Program-made: the position numbers and the translations under genes
Shown: positions 33,787-46,400 of the stretch, in pieces
Layout of the letters: each line of letters starts with the position of its first letter
Position numbering within the stretch: the stretch's first letter is position 1
The notes under the pieces: generated by a model
What the model was told of the DNA's origin: nothing
What the model saw: only the letters and a program-made list of their open reading frames with translations
Database searches by the model: none
Assembly: GCA_950022295.1 (NCBI GenBank)
Contig: OX465599.1
Span: 279,083,501 to 279,147,500 of the forward strand
Direction: 5' to 3'
DNA length: 64,000 bases
From: Bromus sterilis
Taxonomy: Eukaryota; Streptophyta; Magnoliopsida; Poales; Poaceae

Positions 33787-36411
33787 GTTTGAAGCAACGC
33801 CTGAATTGGGACACATGGAATACATCGTGTACTCGGGAAAGGTGCGGGGGTAGTTCAAGTTGGTAGGCAACTTCTCCACGTTTAGCAAGAATGCGAAAAG
33901 GTCCAATGTAACGTGGGGCCAACTTGCCTTTGATACCGAAACGTTGGGTTCCCTTCAGAGGAGTAACCCGAAGGTAAGCCTTCTCATCCATATTGTAGCT
34001 CTCTTGCCTATGATGACGATCATAGTAGCTCTTCTGACGAGACTGGGCTGCTTTCAATTGATCACGAACAATGCGAACTTGCTCTTCTGCTTCCTTGATC
34101 ATATCCGGTCCAAAGAATTGTCTTTCACCGGTTTCAGACCAGTTTAGTGGTGTTCGACATCGTCGTCCATAAAGGAGTTCAAAAGGAGCCATGTTCAGAT
34201 TAGATTGAAAACTGTTGTTATAAGCAAACTCGGCGAATGGAAGAGATTTCTCCCAATTCTTTCCGAAAGAGATAACACAAGCTCTGAGCATGTCTTCCAA
34301 GATTTGATTAACCCTTTCGACTTGACCACTAGACTGAGGGTGGAAAGCTGTACTAAAGGAGAGATGAGTTCCCATAGCACGTTGGAAGCTACCCCAAAAT
34401 CTAGAGGTGAAAAGGCTACCACGATCAGAATTGATTTCCAAAGGAACACCGTGAAGAGACACAATTCTAGAGACATACAAGTCTGCTAACTTGCTAGCAG
34501 TTATAGACTCGCGGACCGGAAGGAAGTGAGCAACTTTGGAAAGCCTATCTATGACTACAAAGATGGCATCATTTCCTTTCTGGGTTTTTGGAAAGCCGGT
34601 GATGAAGTCCATACCGACTTTGTCCCATTTCCACTCTGGAATAGGCAAAGGTTGAAGTGTACCAGCAGGTCTTTGATGTTCTGCCTTAATGCGACGACAA
34701 ACATCACATTCGGCAACAAATTGAGCAATATCTCTCTTCATCCGGGTCCACCAAAATCTCTGGCGTAGATCTCGGTACATTTTTGTGCTACCGGGATGAA
34801 TTGAGAGGGGTGTGTCATGGGCTTCTTTGAGGATGAGTTGCCTTAGATCCCTATCCTTAGGTACTACCAAACGATTTTCAAAGAATACCGTTCCTTTGCT
34901 ATTTGTGGAGAAACATTTAGCAACTCCGCTAGCAATGTTCTCCTTGATCCGGCGAACACCTCGTGCACGCCTCTGGGCAACTATAATCTGATCCTCAAGA
35001 GTTGGTTTCGCCACCAAGTTGAAAAGAGATCCACGAGGAACAATCTCGAGATTAAGCTTTCGAAATTCCTCATGAAGAAGTGGTTGATACTGCTGTAACA
35101 TGAGGTTGTTACAGTACGACTTACGACTTAGGGCATCAGTCATGACATTGGCTTTGCCTGGGGTGTAAGAAATTACTACGTCGTAATCTTTTATCAACTC
35201 AATCTAGTGTCTTTGCCTGAGATTAAGATCTGGCTGGGTGAAAATGTATTTGAGGCTTTGGTGGTCGGAATAGATCTCGCAACGGTTACCAAGGAGGTAA
35301 TGTCGCCAAGTTGTTAGGGCATGAACTACGGCAGCGAGTTCAAGATCGTGGGTAGGATAGTTCTCTTCATGTGGCCGCAACTGGCGTGAAGCATAAGCTA
35401 CCACATGTCGATCTTGCAGAAGTATGCATCCTAACCCTTGCCGTGATGCGTCACAATAGATCTCAAAATCCTTTTTGGTGTCTGGAGGTGCAAGTACGGG
35501 TGCAGAAGTCAATCTTCTTTTTAGCTCTTGAAAGCTTTCCTCGCACTTGGAAGTCTATAGGAATTTCTTAACTTTCTTGAGGAGTTCAGTTAGAGGCTTT
35601 GCAACTTTAGAAAAGTTCTCGACGAAGCGACGGCAATAGCTGGCTAGGCCAAGAAAACTCCTAACTTGCTTAACCGATTCAGGTGGAGTCCAGTCAAGGA
35701 CGGCCTGAACTCTCTCGGAATTCACAGCAATGCCTTTTGCAGAAATCACGTGGCCTAAGTAGGTCACTTCTGGTAACCAAAAATCCCACTTGGAGAATTT
35801 AGCATACAGGCGATGCTCTCTAAGTTTCATCAATACCAGCCTTAGGTGTTCGGCATGTTCTTCTTCGTTCTTCGAGTATATAAGGATGTCATCGAGGTAA
35901 ACCACGACGAACTGGTCCAAATACTCCATGAAGATCGAATTCATCATGCGTGAGAAAGTGGCGGGGGCATTGGTTAAGCCAAAGGACATGACGGTGTACT
36001 CGTAAAGACCATAACGAGTAGTAAAAGCCGTTTTGGGAATGTCCTCGTTTCGGATTTTGGTTTGATGATATCCTAATCTCAAATCCATCTTGGAGAAGAC
36101 AGAGGATCAAGCAAGTTGATCATAAAGATCATTAATCCTGGGCAGTGGGTACTTGTTCTTTATTGTCGCTAGATTTAGCGGGCGATAGTCTACGCACATC
36201 CTTTCTGTTCCATCTTTCTTCGTTACGAACAGAACGGGGCAACCCCATGACGATGAGCTAGGGCGGATGAAGCCTTTCTCCAACAAAGCTTCCAGTTGGG
36301 TTTTAAGCTCAGCTAACTCACGTGGGGCCATTTTGTATGGGCGTCTAGAAATTGGTGCGGTTCCTGGGGCAAGATCCACTATAAACTCTACACATCTGTC
36401 GGGTGGCTAGG
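33787..36411 (-). pseudogene. C pol: RT, RNase H, integrase (three stops, no frameshift)
   Basis: Read on the minus strand, one frame runs from about 36411 to 33787. It has reverse transcriptase (LRLGYHQ, VVYLDDILIYSK), RNase H with all catalytic positions (VMTDALSRK retained), and integrase with zinc residues and the D, D35E triad, ending in VHDVFHVSQFRRCFK where it fuses to the LTR remnant. The only interruptions are TGA at 36107, TAG at 35555 and TAG at 35204; the last two are TGG to TAG. The chromodomain and polypurine tract are deleted. Compared with A and B it has no frameshift, so most point damage is of the C-to-T type. Confidence 0.92.
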
Positions 36412-36690
36412 TTTAAAGAGTTGGGTTACGGGATAGCTTCCTAGAGGCTGGCCAAGGTTTACTAGGGGCTACAACAGATATGTCAGAGTAGCAAAGTACC
36501 CCAACACGATGGTTCGTGTGGTTCTTCTGGCTAGAAGACATCTAAAGTGGGAGGAAGAACTTCAATTGAATCACTATAGGTTTCTAGAAGAAAACCTACA
36601 TCAAACACTATGGAACTGTCGGGAATGCCACCTAGAAGTTCTTCAAAAAGGACAACCGAAAAGGAGGGAAGAATTTTGCAAATGCATCAG
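36412..36690 (-). other. Unassigned segment between C leader and pol
   Basis: About 280 bases that match neither the leader of E (which resumes at ~36691) nor gag/protease of A, B or E as far as I can read. A short plus-strand stretch near 36612-36640 reads ELSGMPP, reminiscent of the ELPGMPP protease-RT linker but in the opposite orientation to C pol. It could be deletion filler or a rearranged linker. Confidence 0.4.
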
Positions 36691-37059
36691 ATTTTGAAGA
36701 AACCTGGAATGATTCGGACAGCATAACGGCTGTAATTGCAAGAAAACAATTTTCTTTCAATGTAGATACAACACTTACATAATACGATGTAAGAAATCAG
36801 CATTACAACAATGCTAGGAAACCGGACACAACTTTCCTACGGCTAGAAGGAAGCAAACAACGAGATGTTCTAGTATGACAGAGGAGAGCCTAGTCCTATC
36901 TTCCCGTAGAATAAGATGAGGGTGACTCAGAACTCAGATCGATGAGGGTAAGGAGAAAAAGAAGCCTTACGTTGTTCCCTTATATACCCAGAGTAACTAT
37001 ATAACTATAGAGTGCTAGACTCGACTTCGGCCAAGGCTGATAATCCTACAGTCAGTCCT
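36691..37059 (-). other. C leader
   Basis: Minus-strand untranslated leader, clearly homologous to E's leader (61600-61980), including the donor-like GTAAGG (as CCTTAC at ~36965). Confidence 0.75.
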
Positions 37060-37072
37060 GCTCTGATACCAA
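37060..37072 (-). other. Primer-binding site of C (tRNA-iMet)
   Basis: TTGGTATCAGAGC in element sense, three bases from the LTR at 37076. Confidence 0.9.
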
Positions 37073-37075
37073 GTC

Positions 37076-40000
37076 TGTCGGGACCCGGGGTTAGCGTATG
37101 AAAGCCTCGCTAAAACACAATCATATGGAGAGCCGAGAACCGTACCCACTTGTCTAAGCAGACAAGGCGAAGCACAAAACGCTCTCGGAAAGCATCGAAC
37201 GTGAGGGGCGTCCCATCCAGGCCGGATGATCAACTGAAATGGGTCCTCATCGTCCGCACACAAGTCTAAATGATATGGGTGGTGAACTCCCATACTCATA
37301 GACAAGTCGCCTCAACCATACTATCGATTGTATTATAACCCTTACATAGACTTACTCCAGCCCGATCACTTAGTCGGGGTCTAGGGCGGGATCGATCATA
37401 CATCAAAGTGTGCACAGGACAGAGTCTCGAACAATCGCATCGCGATGCCCAAGCTGCACACATCTAAGGGCCACTTGGTGTATAAAAGACAACCAGCCAG
37501 ATCACAACTAAGGTCTCGAAAACCCATACTAAGACATGCATGTTATAAATATACACGCAGCACGCATGCCTTGTATGAACAGCAGGTATCATTGCAATTC
37601 TCTACAAAGTATATATCTTTATTAATAACTCTTACAGAGTGCACACAGAGATCACAAGCATGTGATCCAACATTACAACAAACAAGCGGAAGCAAATAGG
37701 TCTGAGTACAGACAAGTTTAACAAATGGCTTAGAGAAGCCTTTATCTAAAAACAAGCCCTCCACGAGGGAACCAGTCGTCTGACTGGGACTACACTAGCT
37801 TGGTCTTGGTCTGAGTCTTCATACTTCGAGCTTCAGGTAGAATTCACCATCGGGGTCGGTGGGTTCATCTAAAAAATAGATTAAGCAAACGTGAGTACAA
37901 AGTCGTACTCAACAAGACTTACGTAGGAACTATACTACTCATGCACATGTATCAAGGTAAAGGAAGGTGGGGTTTCACTTGCAGAAGTGCCAGCTTTGAC
38001 TTGGCTAATCCTGAACTACGAGTACCAGACTTGAGGTAAGAAGCGTACACGAGTCCACTACATCTCTTCAACCAAATACACCACTATGGTTACTTCCTCG
38101 ACTTCCCCACGAGAAGCACACCATAGCACTCACACTTGTCTTGGTGTGTTTTAGAAGTATCCAGTTCAAGTTGTCTAATAATCGAGCACAGCTCTCCAAG
38201 CAGTCCTTAACCGCGGACGCGGCTATTCGAATAGTTTTGTTAACCCTGCAGGGGTATACCGCTACACACACGCGCCATCAGTTACCGCCTTTTGCGTGTC
38301 ACCGTTCAAGAGATGACAGCGAGGATGCCACCACAACCGTTACCTCATAGCCGATCTAGTCCATGAAATCCGCCTATCTGGGTTGTCTGCCACTATCGTG
38401 AACCCGGCCGGTTTACCGAAGTGGACCCAGACGATGTGTGTGTGGTGCGAAAGCCGGTCTCGGATGAGCCGTTCTCTCACTTGGCTACCAGGCCACAATA
38501 CCTACAGAAATCCGAACTACTGCGACATCTGGACATCGAAAGGGATGAGTTAGTAAGCCGAGAGGGGTCAGTGAGCCCAATGTGTGGTTGTACTCTTCAT
38601 CTTGGATCACCACACAAGAACTCGTATTAGGGCGGTGTTCAACGAGACAGCCCACTGTGTACTCCTACACAGCCTCTCATCGTTCAACTTGTATTAGGGT
38701 GGATTCACCAACACGTTTCACTTTCATCAACACCATGTTTATCATCATCCCGACTCACATCACAGTAACATCATGGTATCATACTAAGCATGCAATAAGC
38801 GATAACATTTGTAGAGGCCACATGATATCAACCAACTCCTACATCTGCTAGGATTGTGGTTTGCTTACTACTGTGACAAGATGATAGGTCATGCAAAGGA
38901 CATGGGTTCAACTATGCGATAGAAACGTTATCATGGTGATCATCCTAAACAATGCATAAGCGAGACATGAGAGGGAAGTGGGATTTTATCGACATGATCA
39001 ATGGGGTTTTGCTTGCCTTGCTGACGAGGTTCAGTCACGGGGTCTTCAACGTAGGGGGTGATCTCGGTTCCGGCTCCACTTCTATCAGCAACATGACAAT
39101 CATAGGATCAACATAATGTACAATGCACAATCACATGAATAATATTGTAATGGTGATGTTCAAGGTACTGATCTGTTGAGCATTCCATTTTAAAGGAGTA
39201 TATTGCATTTGTCATGCAAATTCAAACTCCATTTGATTTATCGATGAATTTCAGATGCATTTGAATGCATGAAAGTTCGTTTGAATTTGTTGATCATGAA
39301 GTGATGTATTATAGTTGAAGTACAGCTTCTGATGTGTGGATGAAACCATTGGAATTAAGGGTGTTGCAAAATCATTTGCAAAATCACCCCAAATTTGAAT
39401 TTGAAAAGGATCCATATGCATGTTTGCTACTGTTCACCCATTTTAAAATGGTCAAACATGAATTTTTTTTGCATATTCTTAATCCTTGTATTTTTCTGAT
39501 AATTTTAGACATATTATTTGCTATATTTGGAGTTAGGATGAATTAATTATGAATTTCCAAAGTTTATTGCATTCTCTGGAATTTCTCTGATTTATTAATT
39601 CATTGGAAATTCATTAACTCGATTTATTGCGTCAGGCTGACGTCACAATGACGTGGGAAGGCTGACAACAGGGGCCCACCTGTCTGTCTCAGTGGGGTTA
39701 ATCCCGTGGTTAAAAATAATTAAGCAGAGGGATTAGGGGCTCGGGCCCCACCTGTCATTGGTTCAAAGGGGGGGTTAGTGGGTGCTTAAGGCCTAAGTGC
39801 CCGGCAGTTAGCTGCCGGCGACCACGGCCACGGCGGAGGTGCGCCGGAGTGGGTTTCCTGGCCTCCAGGAGCCTTGCAGAGGGAACCATTCGGCTCCCCG
39901 TGGCCTCGCGCGTACGATGGACTAGTCCATCGTCGCCGGGGAGGACCACGGCGTCGACGGCTTCAACTTCCGCAGCGGCCGGAGCCACTGGAAGAAGGCG

Positions 40001-41297
40001 ACGACGGCTGGGGGCACGGGAGGAGCCGGGGAGACCATCGTTGAGCTCCTGGAGTTCTCCCGCGTCGAGCGGTGCCATCAGGGGCTCGGGGAAGGGCCTG
40101 GAGCGAAGGCGGCGACGAGCTCGGCGGCGACAGAATTCCGGCGACGTCGGTTTTGCGTTCTGGTGCGGGGTTTTGACCGAGACGTGGTGCGTTGGAATGC
40201 TGCGAGCACTGGGAGCGATGTAGGCTAGAAGGGGGAGGCGCTGGAGCACGGGAGCAAGTATCTCAACGGCCATGGCGGCGGCGAGGCTCGGCTCTCATGG
40301 AAGAATACCGTACAGGCGAAGGGGGCGACCGCAAGCTAGGTGGAACGAAGCAGGGGCTCACCGCGGATGCAGTGGAGGCGGTGGCGAGGTCGGAGAGGGT
40401 CCGTGGCCGGAGTATTCGACGACGGCGACTTGCTGTTCCGGCGAGACGAAGACGAAGGGGATGGCGTGCTCCGGGCTTCCGGGGCCGATTCCTCTGGCAC
40501 AGAGAAGAAGACGACGTCGAGGAGTGCGTTGGACACGTCGGCTGGGTCCAGGGAGTTCTCTGGCCGCGCGTGCGCACGGCCGTGCTCCGGCGAGGCGTTC
40601 GGTCGTCGTCGGTTTCGTCGCAGGAGTGAGAGGGAGAGACTCTGGAGGGAAGGAATGGAGGCGTGGCACTCGGGTGCGTCTCCAGGTGCGCATAGAAGGC
40701 CGGGGAGGGTCAGGTGGCGGCTGGGGGGACGACGTCGCGCTCGGCTGTCTCGGTGGCATTCCACCGAGCAGCTTGGAGGCGCGGGGGAGGAAGAAGACAA
40801 CGGAGAAGGCTGCTGGGCCGCCTGTTGGGCCTCGCCCTGGGCGAGAGGTAAGGCTCTCGGATGTTTTTCTTTTTATTCTTTCTGTTATTTGTTGGCCAGG
40901 CTAAAAAAAATAGCTAGGCATTTTTAAAAATGCCACAATTTTTTATATGGCCTCAAAAAATAGAGAGCTAGCCACTTATAAAATTTGAGCATTTTTGAAA
41001 TTCAAATAATTTGAACGTCAATTCAAATAGGGTTTTATTTAATTTCCAAAGCCACTGTTTGAATATTAGAAAATTCCATGGGCATGGGATTGCTCCCAAA
41101 TCATTTTTAAAATGATCAGCACCATTTATAAGAATTTTCCAAATGTTCAAATGATTTTTGGAAAAAGATTTTTATCTGGCTATTTGACTTAAATTCTCAG
41201 GGCTTTTCTTTTCCCCAATTTGATTTTCTTTTTGAATTTTTCACATGATGCAGAGGGAACTCAAACCCTAGCACTTGCCTAAATTGGGGTTGTGACA
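37076..41297 (-). repeat. C 5' LTR
   Basis: 4,222 bp, the longest LTR in the window. TGTCGGGACC to GGTTGTGACA on the plus strand. Poly-A signal at 37618-37623; palindrome cluster at 38211-38253; the TATA position is mutated (GATAAAAT in sense, near 38990); TGACG/CGTCA cluster at 39630-39660; GC-rich core at 39790-40860, with the donor-like motif at 40356-40362. Long frames in the core are open on both strands and not called. Confidence 0.92.
38211..38253 (-). other. R-region palindrome cluster in C 5' LTR
   Basis: CCGCGGACGCGG (38211-38222), CTATTCGAATAG (38223-38234) and CCCTGCAGGG (38244-38253), all perfect. Confidence 0.65.
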
Positions 41298-43178
41298 GAG
41301 ATCACTTTGTATCGATTCTACCGCATAGTTGAACCCATATCCGATGCATGACCTATCATCTTGTCACAGTAGTAAGCAAACCACAATCCTAGCTGACATA
41401 GGAGTTGATTGATATCATGAAGCCCCTGCAACTGTTACAGCTTATTGCATGCTTAGTGTTACATGAGGTTGCTTTTGATGTGAGTCGGGATGATGATGAA
41501 CATGGTGTTGATGAAAGTGAAACTGTGTCGGTGAATCCACCCTAATACAAGGTGAACGATGAGAGGCTGTGTAGGAGTACACAGTGGGTTGTCTCGTTGA
41601 ACACTGCCTTAGGCATCGAGTTCTTGTATGGTAATCCAAGACAAAGAGTACAACCACACATTGGGCTCACTGACCCTCTCGGCCTAGTACCTTGATCTGT
41701 GTCGACGTCCAGGAGTCACATTAGTTTGGGCTTTCCATTTGGCATCTGCATAGAAAAAGAATGAAGGAATGGTTGCATCATATAGATATGTGGGTGCACC
41801 TGTGAGGCAGGAAAACCATCTGCCAGAGGTGGCGTCTCGGTCACTTACATTGTTTGAGTCCGTTTCGTTGATCCGGCCGGGCTCTCGAGCGGAGGCAAAC
41901 TCAGATAGTCGACTCCAGGAATAGACCGGTTGTGAGAGAACTGTCGTGGTGAACATCCTCGCTGTCACCTCTTGAACGGTGGCGAGACCTGGCGGTACCC
42001 GATGGTCATGTGTGTGTAGTTTACGCCCTTGCAAGGTTAACAAAACTATTCGAACAGCCGCGTCCGCGGTTAAGGACTACTTGGAACTTGTACCTGATTA
42101 TTAGACAACTTGAACTGGATACTTCTAAAATACACCAAGATAAGTGTGAGTTCTTTGGCGTGCTTTCTCGTGGGGAAGTCGAGGAAGGCACCATAGTGGT
42201 GTATTGGTTGGAGATGTAGTGGACTCGTGTACGCTTCTTATCTCAAGTCTGGTATTCGTTGTTCAGGATTAGCCAAGTCAAAGCTGGCACTTCTGCATGA
42301 TGAAACCCCACCTCCCTTTACCTTGATACATGAGCATGAGTAGTATAGATCTGATGTAAGTCTTGCTGAGTACGACTTTGTACTCACGTTTGCTTATTCT
42401 ATGTTTTAGATAAGAACCGGACCCCGATGGAGTCACCTTCGTGAAGCTCGACGTTGGCTAAGTTAGCATAGTCCCAGACAGCAGTCCGGTCCCTCGTGGA
42501 AGGGCATGTTTGTTTACAAGGCTTCTCTAAGCCATTTGTTAAACTTGTCTGTACTCAGACCTAATTTGCTTCCATTGTATGATGTAATGTTGATCACAGA
42601 CATGTGATCTTTGTATTCTCTATGTGTATATCAATAAAGAATACTTTGTAGAGTTATGTGATGATACCTGCTGTTCATACTAGGCATGTGTGCTGCGTGT
42701 ATGTTTATAACATGCATGTCTTAGTATTGGTTTTCGAGGCCTTAGTTGTGATCTGGCTGGCGGTCTTTTATACACCAAGTGGCCCTTAGATGTGCGCAGC
42801 TTGGGGCATCGCGATGCGATTGCTCGTGACTCTGTCACGTGCACACTTTGTTGTATGATCGAGCCCGCCCTAGACCCCGACTAAGTGATCAGGCTGGAGT
42901 AAGTCTATGTAAGAGTTAGGATCCAATCGATAACATGGTTGAGGCGACTTGTCTATGAGTATGGGATTCACCACCCATAAGAATTTAGACTTGTGAGCGG
43001 ACGATGAGGACCCATGTCAGTTGATCATCCGGCCTGAATGGGATGCCCCTCACGTTCGATGCTTACCGAGAACGTTCTGTGCTTGGCCTTGTCTGCTTAG
43101 ACAAGTGGGTACGGTTCTCGGCTCCCCATGTGATTGTATCGTGACTGGAATTACATACGCTAACCCCGGGTCCCGACA
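41298..43178 (+). repeat. B 3' LTR, right part (with TSD copy of C)
   Basis: Begins with the second GAGAT (41298-41302) and continues B's 3' LTR to GGGTCCCGACA at 43178. Poly-A signal AATAAA at 42633-42638. Aligns with 24405-26283 of B's 5' LTR. Confidence 0.93.
42633..42638 (+). terminator. Poly-A signal of B 3' LTR
   Basis: AATAAA in the conserved context TATATCAATAAAG. Confidence 0.65.
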
Positions 43179-43433
43179 AGGGGCAAGCTCAAGAGCATGC
43201 TTGCGAGACTTCTCAAAAACTTCATTGCCATGCTCAGCTCTAAAGGATCTGTTGACTAAATCCTCAAAGGTGGCAAACTCAAGGAGATTGAGATCATGAC
43301 GAAGGATGGGGCTAAGTCCCTTGCGGAACCTTGCCTGCTTTCTGGCATCGGTGGTGATCTCATCTTGGGCATAACGAGCAAGACGGTTGAACTCCCTCAC
43401 ATACTCATGAATGGACATCTCAAATTGATTCAG
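43179..43433 (-). pseudogene. D gag, central fragment
   Basis: Minus-strand fragment of D gag: MSIHEYVREFNRLARYAQDE through ATFEDLVNRSFRAEHGNE to HALELAP. It is bounded on the left by the end of B's LTR (43178) and on the right by solo LTR S. It continues into 47357 on the other side of S. The zinc knuckle and everything downstream in D's sense are missing. Confidence 0.9.
43429..43433. repeat. Target-site duplication of S, left copy (TTCAG)
   Basis: TTCAG here and at 47352-47356, a perfect match. Confidence 0.95.
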
Positions 43434-46400
43434 TGTCACAACCCTAGTTTTGGTATGTGCTCTTATTACTAGAAATAATTGCATCATGTTTAAATTCCTT
43501 GGTTTAAGAATTGGGGATTTGGAAAAGCCTCAAAAAGAATTTTAAGTAAAAGGCCAGATAATTTTTTTTTTCCAAAATTCCTCCAAATTTTTTTGAAAAG
43601 TCCTATAAATGAGTATGATCATTTTTAAAATGATTTGGAGTCAAACCCATGCTCATGGATTTTTCAAATATTCAAACAGAGGCTTGGAAATTAAATTTAA
43701 ATGCTATTTGAATTGGATTCAAATAATTTGAATTCCAAAAATCTTCAAATCTTGGGAGTGGCTAGTACTATGTCACATATGTCCAAGATAAATATTTGGG
43801 GATTTTTAAAAATGATTTTGTATTTTTTCCAGAGCATAACAAAAGAAACAGAAACAAATAAAAGAAAATTAGAGAAAGTAAAAGAGGCCCAACTTACCTG
43901 GAGCCACCAGGCCTGGCCCAGCCCAGCCCAGTGGCTCTTGTCGTCTTCTTCCCGGGCACGAGCACACAGCTGCATGCCCGGCATGCCGTGGCCGCCGTGG
44001 CCGCCGAGGCCACGCAGCAGCTCCCCCTCGTCCCTATCTAAGCCGAGGAGCCCCTCGAAGCCCCCCCTGTTCTTCCCCCTTCCTCTAGTTCTTCCCCCCT
44101 CTCTCCCGTGCGTTCCCGCGAGGACCCGAAGCTCGCCGTCGCCGCCGTGTGCGCGCAACCGTGGCCAACGTCGACTACACGCCGCCCGGCCGTGTCCTTT
44201 GTGCTCCTCTCCGTTGTCCTCGTCACCCCGTGCAATCAATTGGACCAAGAAGCCTCGAGGGCCGTCGTCCCCTTCATTGTCTTCGTTGCCGGCTGCCGGG
44301 CCTCGCCGTCAAATACGCCTCCTCCGACGCCTCCCCGAGCTCTCCAACCTCTCCTTCATGCTCACGGTGAGCTGGCGCTGTTTTCCCCCTATCCCGTTCT
44401 CCTCCCCGCGGTTCCAGTCGCCAGCTCCGTCGAGCACGAGCACGGCCTCCGTGCTCCATCGTCGCCGTCGTGGCTCCAGGACGCCTCGAGGTCGCTGGCA
44501 TGCACCAGTGGGTGCGCGAGGCCACGGGGAGCACTTTGGTGCCCCCCCGTGCCTTCCCGTGGCTGGAATCGCCACTCCGGCGTGCCTCCGCCGCGCCCTG
44601 TGGCTTCCGGCGGCTAAACGCCGGTCGGCTGGGTCATTAGGGGCTAAACCCCCTCCTAATCCCTCTCTCTCTCACAGACATGTGGGTCCCAGCCCCCCTT
44701 AATCCCCTGTCATTTTTAATTAAAACAGAGTTAACACCAGAGTCAATGACAGATGGGCCCCGCGTGTCAGGTTGACTGGTCAGCGCCCCCATGACGTCAT
44801 CCTGATGTCATGCTGACGCAGTAATCCTTTTTCTTATTTAACAGAATTTCCAGAAATTGATTAAATCTTTGAAATTCAATAACTTTTAAACCATAACTCC
44901 AAATCAAACAAATAATATATGAAAAATCATCAGAAAAATGCAAGGATTCCAAATATCATACTTTCATAGATGAAAAACACATCTATGGTGGGGAACCAGT
45001 AGCATTTAGCTATATGGCTTATTTGGAATAAATCAAAATAAATGTTTAAATCATTTCAAATTAAATCTTTGCAATGCCAACCTTATCACAAGAACATCAG
45101 AGGAATATCATACACATGAAAACATGGTTTACCTTATCCAAACATTAGCAAATGCAACTTTGGCTAAATTGAACCACATTTGGAGTTTGGATTTGAATTC
45201 CTTTTTCAAATCAACTTCAATTAACTTGTTGCAAATTGAACCTAGATCACATCAGTACCATGCCATGTTTCATTCTTGAATGTGCATTGCAATTTGATGT
45301 TTATACTTTGTTGTCTCGGTGTTTGCTTCTTCTCGATAGATCCATCGCCGGACGTAGTTCTTGTTTCTTCGAAGAGTGGCACCCTCGAGTCTCGACAATA
45401 AGGCAAGCAAACCCCCTTTGATCATATCTATAAAAACCCAGTTTCCTTCTTGTTCTCTTATGCATGATTAGGTGATTCACATGTTACCGTTCTACCGCTA
45501 GTTGAACCCATCCTTTGCATGACCTATCATTGCTGCCACAGTATTAAGCAAACCTCAACCTAGCAGATACAAGATTGTTTGTGTTCATCATGTGGCCCTT
45601 CATCCATGTTATGCTATGCCATGCTAGAGTTGTTTGCAATGAAGTTGATCCATCTGGGTGATGTATCGGGATGGTAGTGAACACATGCAACAAGGTGGTA
45701 ACGTGTTGTGGAAGTCACCCTAATATAAGTGAACAATGAGAGGTTGTGTAGGACTACACAGTGGGTTGTCTCATTTACACTGCCCTAGGCCCCGAGTTCT
45801 TGTGTTGTGATCCAAGACACATATTACTACCACATGTTGGGCTCTTTGACCCCTCTCGACCTATTAACTCACCCCGACTAAGGTCCAGGATTCGCATGGG
45901 TTAACTTTATTCTGTTTGCTTTCATAACGTAGCACGGTTTTAGGAAAGCGCAGCACATCCGTCGAGGTGGGCTTGTCATACTATCCATACATCGTCTGGG
46001 TCCTGAATGGAAACCCCGGCCGGATTCCCGATTGGGGTACAACTCAGATAGGCGATCCCCTGGACTAGAGTTGGAGCCGTGAGGTAAGTGTCGTGGTACT
46101 ATCCTCGCCGACACCGCTTGAAGGTGACGAGTTCTAGGCCATAAGTGGTAGCTACGTATGTGAAGAAGTACACCCCTGCAGGGTTAATGAACTATTCGAA
46201 TAGTCGTGTCCGCGGTTATGGACTACTTGGAGATCTTTACTTGATTATTAGACAACTCAAATGGATACTCTAAAAATCGCAAGATAAGTGTGAGTGCTTT
46301 GGGCTGCTTCCTCGTGGGGAAGTCGAGGAAGGATCCATGGTTGTGTATTGATGTGGTGATCAAGATTAGATGGACTCGTGTGCGCCTCTCATCTCAACTC

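Larger units (their letters stand above)
33087..41297 (-). mobile_element. Chromovirus C, internally deleted
   Basis: 8,211-bp minus-strand element with perfect GAGAT duplications. In its own sense: full 5' LTR (41297-37076), primer site, leader, then pol without gag, and only about 700 bp of 3' LTR. Two internal deletions removed gag-protease and a block from the pol C-terminus through polypurine tract and U3. The leader is of the E type, so C may once have carried E's extra ORF. Confidence 0.92.
22533..43178 (+). mobile_element. Chromovirus B (interrupted by C at 33087-41297)
   Basis: Full-length plus-strand Tekay/Del-type element: 5' LTR 22533-26283, internal 26284-31213, 3' LTR 31214-33086 plus 41303-43178 (3,749 bp joined, against 3,751 bp for the 5' LTR). 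It is the least damaged copy here; its coding has two frameshifts and two nonsense changes. The 5' flank is a copy of its own pol tail, and the 3' flank is D gag (agggg), so the ends do not form a target duplication. Confidence 0.9.

Noticed and set aside
40272..40927. Long overlapping ORFs on both strands in C's LTR
   Set aside because: Same cause: high GC content. No recognisable protein; I kept only the conserved block as a finding.
43701..44702. 333-codon open frame on the plus strand in S
   Set aside because: It lies in the GC-rich LTR core, is dominated by Pro/Ser/Arg low complexity, and overlapping frames on the other strand are open too. GC-rich DNA lacks stops.
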